Of a stretch of 64,000 nt of DNA, positions 49,401 through 60,300 are shown one piece after another. The translations under genes were made by a program, and so were the position numbers. Location of the stretch: NCBI GenBank assembly GCA_029582165.1, contig CM055871.1, forward strand, positions 5,091,501-5,155,500. Reading direction: 5' to 3'. Numbering within the stretch: position 1 is the first letter of the stretch; every line of letters starts with the position of its first letter. The stretch is from Portulaca oleracea. Taxonomy: Eukaryota; Streptophyta; Magnoliopsida; Caryophyllales; Portulacaceae. The notes under the pieces were generated by a model that worked only from the letters and a program-made list of their open reading frames with translations, was not told where the DNA came from and did not search any database.

Positions 49401-52400
49401 AGGGATGGTTTTATACTCTAACACGCCCCTTCACGCGAATGCCTTTTGGGCTTGAAGCGTGGATGCTGCAAAGGCTCCCTTTACCTTGCGCAAATTAATA
49501 CGGGGGGTGCTAAGATTCGAACCTGAGACCTCTTACTCAGGTCTGGCTCTGATACCGTGTGAAATCATCTCAACGATCAGCTTATACTCTAACAGTATAT
49601 AAGTAAAGTGGGTTACCTCTTAACACCAATTAGTTTTAAGATGGAACCTCACTTAACTTGTGTATGTACCATGAGCTTGGTTGAAGTGAGCTCCTACCTT
49701 GGATCTCCCCACCCTCTAATATATTGTCCAATAGTGCAATCCATGATATTTAACTATTTTCATTTATCCATGTAATAACTAGGGGGAAAAAAGTAGAGTT
49801 GGCAAAAATTTATCCAACCCGGATCACCCAAATTGTCTGACCCAGGAAAAATCAGGTTTGGACATAGAATTTCCATCCAAGTTTTGAAATTGACCGGATA
49901 TTCGGAATAAAATCTATCTTTTTTCTACTGTCCGAACTCGATTTTAACTTCATTCGAATTATTCGACCCGAAATAAACCTGAATCCGAACATAAATTTCT
50001 CGTCCGAATTTTAACATTGTCTGAATTTGTCTGGCCCGAATTTATCCAAACTCGAATTTTTGACGGGGCTAAAAAAACTATGTATGCATGTACAGGTGCA
50101 TATATCTATGGTTGGTGAAGACAAGATGAGAATTTCATGGGTGACAGAAAAAGCAGCTCCTTCAACAGTAGAATATGGGACATCTTCTAGGGTTTATGAA
50201 TCTCATGCAATTGGAAACTACACAAGTTACAGATACTTTTGTGTACAAGTCACCACATATTCACCAGGCAGTAATTGGGCCCTTAAACCCTAACACTACT
50301 TATTATTACCGCTGCAGTGGTGATTCTACCCGGGAGTTCACTTTCAAGACCACTCCCTCTCATTTCCCACTCGATCTTGCTGTCGTAGGTTTGTATTCCA
50401 TCTCCCTCGCAATTCACATATATACTTCCTTTGTTCCTTAATCCTTATTATCTGTCATTATAAGATAATAATTAGCTACTCCCTCCATTCCAAATAAATT
50501 GTCCAAGTTTGGCTAGAGTATGTAAAATTCATGGGTAAAAAGCAGTTAGTTAAAAGTTAAAATTTGGTAATTTTTGGTAACTTTTGGTAAATTTTTGTAA
50601 TTTTTGTTAATTTTTAGTAAATTTTGGTAATTTTTGGCAAATTTATGCTAATATATCAAAATTTTAAAAAAAAATAACTTTGGTAAAATTTTAAACTTTG
50701 ACCGTTAATTTATCAAATTATATGTTGAGTTATTGTACAAGACTACCGCTATTAGATTTATAATCAAAAATAATTTTACCCAAATACAGCATTATTAGTC
50801 TTGCTAAAATATACGTGAAAAACTAGTGGTTAGGGATGGCAGTCAAGCCCGAATCCGAAGCGAATCCGATTCGCTCCGACTAAAAAATCTGAATCCGAAT
50901 TCGACTAAAAAAACTCTGAATCCGAATCCGATTAAAGAAATCCGACTCCGATTATAGTTTGGGCGGGTATGGAGGTGATCACCTCCGATCCGATTAAGTC
51001 CGATTATAGTCGATCCAATTAAGTCCGATTATAATAATTAATATAAAAAAACTGAAAATTAAAATGACCGATTTTTTTATAATAAATTGTAAAAGTTTTT
51101 TTTTCTTTTTCTTTAAAGGGAAATCGTGTATTACTATTTGTCATTAGGGCTTCATTTCAATAGTTTCACTTCACCTGCCCTACGCATCCCAGCCCCCGCT
51201 TCCCAGGTTCCCATCGTCCCCTTCACTTCACTGCCCTCGTCTGCTCTTCACCTGCGCATCCCAGCCCCTAGGCTCCCATCCCATCGTCGTTACCACCATC
51301 ATCCACTACCTTCACTTCTTCGCCTTTGATTTCTTCTTCCGAATTCCGAGTTCTGAGTTCGGTGTCGTTACCACCATTATCTTCAGTTCAGTCTCCTCTG
51401 ACCTCTGTCCTCTTTGCCTCTCTATATTTGCGTCTGCCGTCTGGCCCGTCTCCTCTCTCTGTCTCAGCCGACCGCCGCACCACCTCACGACAGCCAACCG
51501 TCACATCGCCTCACGACACCCGACCGCGATGTTAAGACCACCGCATGCAAAAAATTTTAAGAATTATTGTTGGTGTTTTATTTTAACGAGTATGATATAT
51601 AATCAGAGGTAATTGGAGTTAGAAGTAATCGGAGTCGGAGGAAATCATTTTATGGAAACGTATAACAGCTAATCGGAGTCGGAGGTAATCAGAGGTCTTC
51701 CGATTGCCTCCGATTAAGTTTGGATTTGGAGGTCTTCCAACCTCCGATTAATCGGATTTGGAGGTGGACCTCCACCTCCGATTATTAATTGGAGCAAAGG
51801 TGGAGGTACCTACCTCCGATTAAGTTTGGATTTGGAGGTCTTCCGACCTCCGATTAATCGGATTTGGAGGTGTACCTCCACCTCCGATTACTAATTGGAG
51901 CAAAGGTGGAGGTACCTACCTCCGATTCGCCTCCGACCCATTGCCATCCCTACTAGTGGTTAAAGTATTGCATTGAAGACAATGAAAAAGTAAGCTGGAC
52001 AAATTAATTGGAAAAATACACAAACACAATGATTTAAAATGTTAAATTAAGATCTTTAGAGTTGTGTGAAAAAGGCTTTCACTTTCGATATACTCTCTCG
52101 ATTCTATATTAATTGTAATAATTTTGACTTTCACGATCTCTAATGTCACTCTTTGATTGATAATTTCTGACATAATATGTTCTTGACAATTGCAGTATTA
52201 CATTTGTATAATAGTATTTTTCATTACGCATCTAATTGATGGTGGTAATTGTATATAGTAATTAATTGTATATATTGAGAAATATGGTTAAATTTTTTGA
52301 AATCTTACTGCACATTTTTTAATATGGAACCAAGGGAGTATTATGTTAGTAATTAAAGGTTATAATAAAAGTGGTGATTTGAAGTCAATTAAAGTTAAAA

Positions 52401-55400
52401 GTGACTGATATTGTATACAAACATAATACTCCATACATATTAATTCCTTAATATCTCTGGCTTATCTAATTATGAAATCTTATAGTCTTCTGTACTCTAC
52501 TTTTATATTAATATATTTTATTGATATGTATTTTTACTGTGAATGTCATGATAGTAGTTTCATATTATGGATGTGTGTGTACATGTTGTACATGTGTTGA
52601 GAAACTAATTCGTAATTTTTTTATTAAAAAAATCTACCGCACGTATTTTACAGTAGTGATAGGTGTTGAAGAAATGTAGGAGTAATTGTTCTTCGTTCAT
52701 TTCATAATAATTGTCACTTTAAACATCGAGCTATAAATATATTTAGAAAGGGTAAGTTGTTAAAGGAGATGGAGAAATAAAATTAAAATACCATCGCTTT
52801 TACTAAAAAGGGTAATGTGAAAAGTAGCAATCAAATTATAAAGCGACAAATATTAAATTTTCATATTATTTAACAGGTGATTTAGGACAAACAAAATGGA
52901 CAAAATCAACCCTAGAGCACATATCAAACTCAAGCTATGACATGCTCCTCCTCCCCGGAGACTTATCCTACGCCGACTACAAACAATCTTCATGGGACTC
53001 ATTCGGCCGCCTGGTCGAACCCTTGGCTAGCCTTCGCCCGTGGATGGTGACCCACGGCAACCACGAGGTCGAGACCCTTCCTGTGCTCCACCCCGCCCCC
53101 TTACCGCCTACAATGCCCGTTGGCAAATGCCCTTCGACGAAAGTGAGACCCCCTCAGGGTCAAACCTGTACTACTCATTTGACGTGGCAAATTTGGTCCA
53201 TGTCGTCATGCTCGGGTCCTACACCGAGTTTGGCCCCAGCTCGAGCCAGTACGAGTGGCTCGAGCGGGATCTAAAAAGGGTGAACAGGAAGAGGACGGCG
53301 TGGACCATGGTGGTGGTCCACGCGCCCTGGTATAACACCAACAAGGCACACCAGGGGGAGAAGGAGGGAGTGGAGATGAGGAAGGCCATGGAGAAGTTGA
53401 TTTATGATGCTAGGGTTGATGTTGTGTTTGCTGGCCATGTTCATGCCTATGAGCGCTTTGTAAGTTACTCCCTCTCTTTTTTAATATTTGTGTCATGATT
53501 TTTAATGTATCACTATAACTTTTATTATTTGACATTTAACTATAAAAATATATCCATGTAAAGAAAATACTTTTCACAATAAATCTATGATGATAGTATA
53601 TCACTATAACTTTGTTATTTTATTATTTGCTGGTCTTTGTAGCATTTTTTTATTATTATAAGCCTAAAGAAGGCGAAAAGGTTCAAACCACGTACTGCTA
53701 TAGTGAATAATACAAGCTAGACATCAAAGACTAGAAAAAAAAAATCAGCAACTTAATATAGTCATACAACATCTCAAAAGATGCCCAAACACTGCTACAA
53801 CCTTAAGATAACTATCGTTTGTGCTTCTTCAAGTCTTCTTACGAATTTTCCAATCCAGATGGTCAACTCCTTTTCAAGAAATATTTTTGCATACAGCTTC
53901 GCTTACCATATGTCATTTAGGCCCTGTTCTTTTCTGCGGTTGGCAAACTGCAGTACCACAGCATACCGCAGTTTGCAACAACTTATCATACTTTACCACA
54001 AATCATTACTTTTCTCTCCCCTCACTTTTCTCCTCTACTTTTTACATTCTCTCTCCTCATCTACCCCACGTACCAATAACCTACCACAATTCCACCACAT
54101 CCACCACAATTCCACCACACCTCATCACACCATACCGCAAAATACCGCAGAAAAGAACAGGGCCTTAGCCTTCACCTTCAACATTGTTTTCTCCTCTCTC
54201 TTACACTTAGAATGAGCTTTAGCGCCCTCAGGAAGGAAATCCTCAATGTTAGGAAAGTGTCCTAAAATCACACAGTCTCTTGATCCCACAATTATTTGTT
54301 TCCTAATTGTATTAGGATATTATTTAGGTTTCCTTATCATGTTACGTTTCCTAATTGTATTAGATTCTAAATCTAATTGGAGTGGGAGTCAAGGTAGGTT
54401 TATAGGGAGTTTTCCCTATAAATAGTGGGTCTTGTTCACCTTGTTTGGTGTGGCCAATTTCGGGGGCACCTCCTGTGGGAGGAGGTGTATTCAGATATTC
54501 TAAGATTTCGTATTCCCATTGGTGAGAGAAGTTGTGAGAGTTTATATGAGTTGTTATACTCTCTTTCTGTTGATCTCAGGGTGAGATCGTTCGTTGTAAT
54601 CTCTACCAATAGTGGATTTGTTTGAGGTTGTGCCGCCCGTGGTTTTTTCCCGATTTGGGTTTCCACGTAAAAATCTTTGTGTCCCCTTTATCTTACACTC
54701 ATTTATTTTTCTCGATATCAAGTAGTCATCTTATTTTCCGCTTCCGCAAATTAATTTTCTCGATATAACTCTAACACTCAATCCCAGGAAGAACATCGAA
54801 CTCTAACTTAGTAGATAGGGAGTCATCCTCCAAATAATCTCTTAATTTGAATGGGGAATGATCCACTTGATATCTTCACCATGATGCCCCTCATTAATAG
54901 TAATGGATGAACTAGCCTTCAATAGTATTGAAGGGTCTTTGCAGCATTTTCAATAATTAAAAAAAAATTGTTATACACATATGTACTACTTTTGCAATGA
55001 GTTTTTCTCGTCCATGTGCTACTTTTTTTAAGCGTAATAGATATTACTAGTGATTATTAATTGAATTAATGAAGAAATTACTAGTAATATCTAATACACT
55101 AAAAAAGAAACGAAAATTTTAAAAAATGGAGATTAATACCTATAAAATTGAAGAGAGCCCCTACATGAGAAAACAAAAATAGCTAGAACTTTCTCTAGGC
55201 GAGGACGAGAAAAACATTGAACAATATAAACATGTGACATGTAAACTGATTTTAAAGGATCAATCTAACGTAATCTTTTCCCTTTTGTTTCCTCTTGAAC
55301 GAGCAGACTCGAGTTTATGATGGGAAAGTTGATAATTGTGGCCCTGTTTACATTACTATTGGAGATGGTGGCAATCGTGAAGGACTTGCTGAAAGGTAAT

Positions 55401-56277
55401 TCTTAACTACGACCGCTTACTGTCAGGACTACTGGACAAAAGATCAATGTTCAATGCCCAATTTTTTTGGTTATTTTAAATTGGACAATTCAAACGAGCC
55501 TAAATGCAAATACACACAACAGAAATAGAAAAATACAGTATCTCTACCTGAAAAACTAGGTTAATGCCAAAATTCATGCCAAAAATCTACAACGTAACAA
55601 GGGATAGAGATGACCTTTGACTGAAAATCAAGTGAGACCGGAGCATTTTCTTGAAACATTCTCATTACGTACTTCGTTGATTTTTATTCCTCATAAAGGG
55701 TAGCAACATGCCTTTTGTTATTTCTTTCATCAAAGACTCATATGAACGGCCAGTTTCCATATGGCATATCTAATCTTTTATTGAAAGGTTTGATCAATTC
55801 TAACAATATTTCCTTTAGGATTTGAAACTTGCTTAGTTACGATCCTTTTAATATCCCTTATGTCACATATATCGGAATTTTTTTCAGGTTGGATTGACCA
55901 GATCCTCAGATTGAATTACTTTCGTATAGTCTTGTCCCCCTTCTTTCAATATCTGTAATTAAGGGCTGAAGACTTATTCTGATCAACAAAAGTTTTGGAT
56001 GGCATTCTACACATTATAATTGTAAGTGTCAATGACTATAACTCATCCATGATTGATATGCTTTTGCAGCTACATGGAACCGCAGCCTAAGATTTCACTA
56101 TTCAGAGAAGCAAGCTTTGGACATGGACAATTACAACTGGAGAACTCAACTCATGCTCTTTGGACATGGCATAGGAATGATGACAACCAGTCCACATCAG
56201 CCGACTCGGTTTGGTTAACTAATCTTGCTTCCAATCCAAATTGTATCCCCAATAATGATTTCGTCAAATCAAGTTAG
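46423..56277 (+). CDS. Purple acid phosphatase (PAP18/20/21/22 type), two frameshifts
   Basis: Exons: 46423-46584, 50096-50388, 52877-53459, 55307-55395, 56070-56277; about 444 aa if two 1-base shifts are allowed for. Signal peptide (about residues 1-25, LFLVIMLVHLAGF), then the fibronectin-like N-domain (VHISMVGEDKMRISWV), then the metallophosphatase domain with all Fe/metal ligands: GDLGQT, GDLSYADY, GNHE, VVHAPWYN, GHVHAYERF, and the C-terminal SFGHGQLQLENSTHALW-HRND. Plant PAPs hydrolyse phosphomonoesters outside the cell or in the vacuole with a two-metal centre and are often induced by phosphate shortage. Odd points: an extra T in a T-run at 50236-50239 (YF|VYKS) and a missing base near 53100 (PAP|TAYN) break the frame. 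Either a young pseudogene or base errors; the conserved ligands favour recent loss or error. Confidence 0.88.
46686..46698. repeat. (TA)n microsatellite
   Basis: A short run of TATATATATATATA at the start of phosphatase intron 1, around 46680-46696. Confidence 0.7.
47267..47502. mobile_element. Stowaway-like MITE in phosphatase intron 1
   Basis: Ends TATTCCCTCCATTTTTAAAT and, inverted, TACTCCCTTTGTTTTTTTTT, with TA at both limits. The interior has TTGACC/GGTCAA-like Stowaway sequence. Non-coding. Confidence 0.68.
47730..48040 (+). repeat. Dispersed AT-rich repeat copy in phosphatase intron 1
   Basis: About 290 bp nearly matching 45700-46020 (GTTGGTTACACCAACAATT, GAACCCCATTCGTTGGACC, AAAAGTGTGATTTTATACCA), same orientation. 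Confidence 0.72.
48104..48461. mobile_element. MULE-type foldback MITE with 10-bp target duplication
   Basis: TIRs of about 125 bp: left AAAAAATTACTTAGGGGTAC..., right (inverted) AAAAAATTATTTAGAGGTAC..., both with three GGTACCCTAACTTTT units. Exact 10-bp direct repeats GAACATAAAT flank it (48094-48103 and 48462-48471). Long TIRs and a 9-11-bp duplication fit Mutator-like elements. Non-coding. Confidence 0.85.
48462..49354. other. Phosphatase intron 1, unassigned part
   Basis: AT-rich, no gene. A segment at about 48950-49080 (AAGTTAGGTAAAATAAGGTT) is inversely similar to 42560-42635 in Helitron D, hinting at another dispersed repeat. Confidence 0.5.
49355..49594 (-). mobile_element. TRIM retrotransposon (240 bp)
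   Basis: On the minus strand: short 5' LTR (49594-49558, TGTTAGAGTATAAGCTGATC...TTTCACA), PBS GGTATCAGAGCC complementary to initiator tRNA-Met, about 130-bp interior with GGTTCGAATC, purine tract GAAGGGGCG, then 3' LTR (49423-49355, TGTTAGAGTATAAAACCATC...TTCCACA). Exact 5-bp target duplication GTATA (49350-49354 and 49595-49599). No coding capacity, as in all TRIMs. The 5' LTR (37 bp) is shorter than the 3' LTR (69 bp) by an internal deletion. Confidence 0.86.
49794..50071. mobile_element. hAT-like MITE abutting phosphatase exon 2
   Basis: Left end TAGAGTTGGCAAAAATTTAT, right end (inverted) TAGCCCCGTCAAAAATTCGA, interior full of CCCGAA/TCCGAAT motifs. Imperfect TIRs; flanks GAAAAAAG and AAAAAACT are a poor duplication match. 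It ends 24 bp before exon 2. Confidence 0.5.
50389..50830 (+). other. Phosphatase intron 2, left part
   Basis: CTACTCCCTCCATTCC at 50476 looks like one end of a Stowaway element whose other end is not found. It is followed by the TTTGGTAATTTTTGG short repeat (50540-50690). Confidence 0.55.
50831..51952. mobile_element. hAT-like transposon (1.12 kb), exact 8-bp duplication
   Basis: Ends TAGGGATGGCAGTCAAGCCC and (inverted) TAGGGATGGCAATGGGTCGG. Exact 8-bp direct repeats CTAGTGGT at 50823-50830 and 51953-51960. The right part has two tandem copies (about 51708-51810 and 51815-51915) of a CCTCCGATT/GGAGGT palindromic block. The middle (51126-51540) is much more GC-rich and pyrimidine-rich, coding-like but without a known domain; it may be captured host DNA. 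No transposase. Confidence 0.85.
52091..52340. mobile_element. Stowaway-like MITE in phosphatase intron 2
   Basis: Ends TACTCTCTCGATTCTATATT and (inverted) TACTCCCTTGGTTCCATATT with TA at both limits; 250 bp. Confidence 0.7.
52341..52876 (+). other. Phosphatase intron 2, right part
   Basis: AT-rich; no feature besides the acceptor TTAACAG at 52870-52876. Confidence 0.6.
53920..54164. mobile_element. PIF/Harbinger-type MITE in phosphatase intron 3
   Basis: Perfect 21-bp TIRs (first bases GGCCCTGTTCTTTTCTGCGG) and TTA on both sides (53917-53919, 54165-54167). Interior rich in ACCACA/TACCGCA motifs, like the family member at 40800. 245 bp, non-coding. Confidence 0.88.
54247..54776 (+). mobile_element. 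Solo LTR of a Ty1/copia-type element
   Basis: Begins TGTTAGGAAAGTGTCC and ends ACTCTAACA. Exact 5-bp direct repeats CTCAA at 54242-54246 and 54777-54781. A TATA box CTATAAATA at 54416-54424 and the typical copia R/U5 motif GGTTTCCACGTAAAAATCTT near 54659 are present. No internal region: it was lost by LTR-LTR recombination. Confidence 0.85.
54777..55306 (+). other. Phosphatase intron 3, right part
   Basis: AT-rich without further recognisable elements; an inverted AATTACTAGTAATATCT-like stretch lies near 55040-55100. Acceptor GAGCAG at 55301-55306. Confidence 0.55.
55396..56069 (+). other. Phosphatase intron 4
   Basis: 674 bp bounded by AAAG|GTAATTCT and TTTTGCAG|C. Nothing recognised inside. 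Confidence 0.7.
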
Positions 56278-56750
56278 ACTTATATATAGAGTGATGATAC
56301 GTATCTATTGGAGTTATATTAAGTTATAGGGTCAAGTCAGTTAAACATTGTCTTAATTTGTTGAGAGGTTGTTTTAGTCTTTTCCTTTCATTAATAAGCA
56401 TATATAAATAGCCTTGTATTCCTGTTTTATTCACTCATTCGTTCCATGAATAAATTATGCTTTAATCATGCTAGCTAATTCTTTTCCTCTCAATCTTCAA
56501 TTGATCTCTAAACATCAACAATTTCTTACCCTAAAACGTTTACATGTCTTTTTTTTTATTATAAACAGAGACAAAGACATTTAAAAAGTATCATACCCCA
56601 AGACTCATCATTTTTCATTATAGAAATGTCTACCGAAGTAAAACCCCCTAGTTTGTTTGATAAGAATCGCATATTTGCATTAGCAATTATCAGACTTTTG
56701 CAAGAGTTCATTCACTCATCATTCTCCGTCTTCCAACTTTGCCTCAAATG
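56278..56750 (+). other. Phosphatase 3' flank
   Basis: Candidate 3' UTR with CATGAATAAATTATGC near 56445-56460 (AATAAA signal). No gene. Confidence 0.5.
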
Positions 56751-57005
56751 TACTTCCTCCTTCCCATTTCATCTACTACTAGAAATTCATACCAATTAAA
56801 TTTTATAAAATTTGACCTTAATTTCTCAATATATACAATAATCTATCATATGAAACTACTACGATAAATTCATAACTAAATATGTTATTATAAGAATATA
56901 ATGCTATGATATGGGGCAAAACATTACATGAGAAATTACCTATCAAATAATGACATTGGAGGGTGAAGCATTTAAGTAATAGATAAGATGAGAAGGGAGG
57001 GATTA
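56751..57005. mobile_element. Stowaway-like MITE between phosphatase and USB1
   Basis: Ends TACTTCCTCCTTCCCATTTC and (inverted) TAATCCCTCCCTTCTCATCT with TA limits; interior TTTGACC and AATTTCTCAATATAT, usual for this class. Confidence 0.66.
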
Positions 57006-57026
57006 TATAAGTTTATCCCATAAACA

Positions 57027-57269
57027 TAGACTTGACAAAACTGACCTGAACGAAATGACCCACCTCAACCTCACCCAACCCATTCTAGAAAATGTCAAAA
57101 TTAATTGACCCAAAATGGGTCCGAAACGAAAACAAGCTTATCTGACTAAAAACAAAGCAAGATCAATCCGACCTAAAAATAATCTAATCCATATCTTATT
57201 AACCCCGAAAAACCCAACACGAATTGACCCGACCTAAACCCTACCCAGATGACCAAATTGCCAAGTCTA
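57027..57269. mobile_element. hAT-like MITE downstream of USB1
   Basis: Ends TAGACTTGACAAAACTGACC and (inverted) TAGACTTGGCAATTTGGTCA; interior rich in GACCC/ACCCA motifs. The flanks show no clean 8-bp duplication. It ends 57 bp from the USB1 stop, so it may contribute to the USB1 3' UTR. Confidence 0.58.
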
Positions 57270-57325
57270 CCGATGAACAGCCAAGCGGTTGTGTTTGTTA
57301 GACCCTATAAAATCACTAGGGTCCC

Positions 57326-60300
57326 TCAATCCTCTGACATTTTACAAATTTTGTAGGTTTTGTTACCAATCTTGCAATCTATACCATCAAACTTAACAGT
57401 GAAAACTCGTCGTTGTAGAGACCCCCCAACATTATTAGCAAGTTTCTTCACCTCTTCTGCAACACTTCTTTGGAGCAAATCACTGATGTCCCCCAACGCC
57501 CATGCCAAAGATATATGAGGCCGTGAATCCTACAATTTTAACATGCGACCAAGCATTATTTGTGTTCTACAAAAGTCGAGTGACTTGAAATTGCAGTCAT
57601 AAAGAAATTACGTCCTTGACAAACCTTGTAAAACTCGGGTAGATTATGAAGCCTGTACACCTCATTTACAGCTTGGATCTGTTTTCTTATCTGCAAAGAT
57701 AAATGCATGCAGGTCTATTAACATCCTCGAATCAAACAGACATAATAAATCGAGCTAGAAGGATGATCTATGAAAACTGAAAAGTGATCAGGAGAAACCC
57801 TAGAACCCAATCAAAACTTGCATGGTTTCCATCACCACGAAAAAGTAGTTAGAACAACACTGATCACGTCGCCACTTTTTCGCATGAATGAATAAGTCAA
57901 AGATTATAGAGTTCATAAACCATATCCGCAATATAGAGTCGGAAAACTTGTCACAAGAAACCCATAGCCAGCAGAAACTTTATCATTCCATGAGTCCCGC
58001 AAAACACAGGTACTGCTAAGCTCACCACTAGCATCATATAATGTCATGCTAAAAGGTAGTAGGAACATGGAAATGTCAAGCACAAGACGAGAGTTCAACT
58101 TTACCTCGGGCAAGCCTCCAGTGAGGACTTCTATGGAAAGAAAGGTACGTGTCCGGTCGTCATTGACAAAAACCTCCCATTTGCTAAAATCAATCCAGTA
58201 GCTGTTACACCAAAAAGACATAAATGCCAAAGAATACAACTTGAATATGAGAAAGCGACCTGGGGAATAAGTCCAGCGAGATTATGGAAGGAGAATTGCA
58301 AAGCAAAGTTAAAAGTCTAACCGTTTTTGTAAATGTAGCTTCTGTCGAAGCATATTGACTATTGAATCGATTTGGTGCACCCTGATTGGGACAGTTCTTC
58401 CCAAACTGATATGGAATTCTCTCCCTAAGGCAATGGTTTCAAGCTTTTGATCATCACTTTGCAAATGATCGAGCGGGACGTCAACATCAACCACATGAAG
58501 ACCGGGAACATGGAATGAAATTCTTTTCAAGAACTGAGCTGCCTCCCTCCTTGCTTGTGATGGTACATGAACTAAAAAGGATTTTAACTACACTGAGCGT
58601 CAGTAGTTTCATTTAAAAAATTGAAACAAGAACTAAGCAACAAGTGAATGAATACTATGTGTTGTCCCATAATAGTCAGGACAAAAAGGGTCGGTTTTGA
58701 CTTCATCTTAGACAGTACATGCAGGAAGCCAAAAAATATATATATATATTAAGCCTTCCTGTGATGTATATTTGTGTAACATTTTATATGGACAAGTGCT
58801 TTTAGTGGGCTCATAAGCAAGGTGATTCATGATTGTTAGAGCATAAGAGACATCAAATTTCAAAACCTCCATGGTATTCTCTCACATTAATGAGTTTAGA
58901 CATACATCATAGAAGCTGTACATCCATCCTCCTATTGCCAACTACTCTGGATCCCATTTCTTGCGTTCTGGACACCCAGAAGAAATACAGTGACAACACA
59001 GCCTAACCACTGAACACAGAATGCAATAAATTTAACCAGCACCAGAGAAATAGATGCTTCGTCAACCTGAACTCACAATTCGCAAAAAGAAGTAATTGGT
59101 AGCTAAAACATACAAGTTGCATGCAACTGACTTACTGACCAACCATAAATCACTCCTAGGGATTCACATTGGATGGGATATACACCTTGTCTCACTAGTT
59201 CTAACATGTTGTCATGTTCTGACCATGGGAGGTGGAGAGCAACGGAGCACATCTTGTTTTCATACTATCACACCAATGTCTGACTACCTAGGGAAGTGAG
59301 AAATATACCCCCACGAGAGATTGAGCATAGTAAAAGCTATCGTTTCCCCTCCGTTCCTCACTATCTCCCACGCACGATTCATCAACTGTAAATCTGTAAT
59401 ATCCATCATTAATCTACAAACAGCAGACCTACACATAATTGTCTCTGTTATTGCCTTTTGTGTCCATGAAAAGATGCTTAACCTCCCAACAACCTGACTG
59501 CTATAGTCATAACACTCTTGCCACTAGCCAATAACAGCAAAGTTGTCTCTTTTCCTTCCATGTAATCCTTTCAAGAGCAAGATTTCAATGTCAACATTGT
59601 TGGATATATTTTATCAAAACTTGAAGTAGATCATCAGTGACATATTCGATTCTTTATGACGACCAACAAGTAGACCAATCACAATAGCATACATCCCTCT
59701 TAACGATCTCATAAATTGTTGAATGTTTTGGCATCGTGACAAGTAAGCATTTCATTTTAAACTGATAGAAATCTATCACACTGCATCAAAACAATGCACG
59801 ATAGACCCCTTCAAAAGGAACAACATGGTGACACATTTGAGTCCTGACAACACCCTACAATGCTTGATACTTTTTCAAAGTTGGTAATAACGAGTCGTAT
59901 CCCTATATCATCATTAACAACTTAGTAATTGAACAAAGAGTTTCAAATGCATTACTACTTCAATTCGTCCGGACCAAAAATGATCCAAACCCAGATATTT
60001 GACAGCCCTAGCCATTAACTTCAGCCAATAACTACCCATCAAACTGAAAATCAGCAAGAAACTCGGGTAAGCTCATCCAGATTGCTCAAAAATTTTCGGT
60101 CTGAATTTTTACATTGACTGAATTATTATGAGTATACACAAGATTTTTCTTATTTCTATTGTCATAACCCAAATATAAGCTCATCCAGATTGCCCCTTGG
60201 AATAAAACCCCAAAAAATCTGGACATGGGACAACAATTTTCATCCAATATCCATTTCGTCCGAACCCAAAATAACCTGAACCCGATATTTGACAGCCCTA

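Noticed and set aside
49505..49530. GGTTCGAATC box as a tRNA gene or SINE
   Set aside because: No acceptor stem, anticodon arm or A box with proper spacing; the piece sits inside a TRIM with PBS, purine tract and GTATA target duplication.
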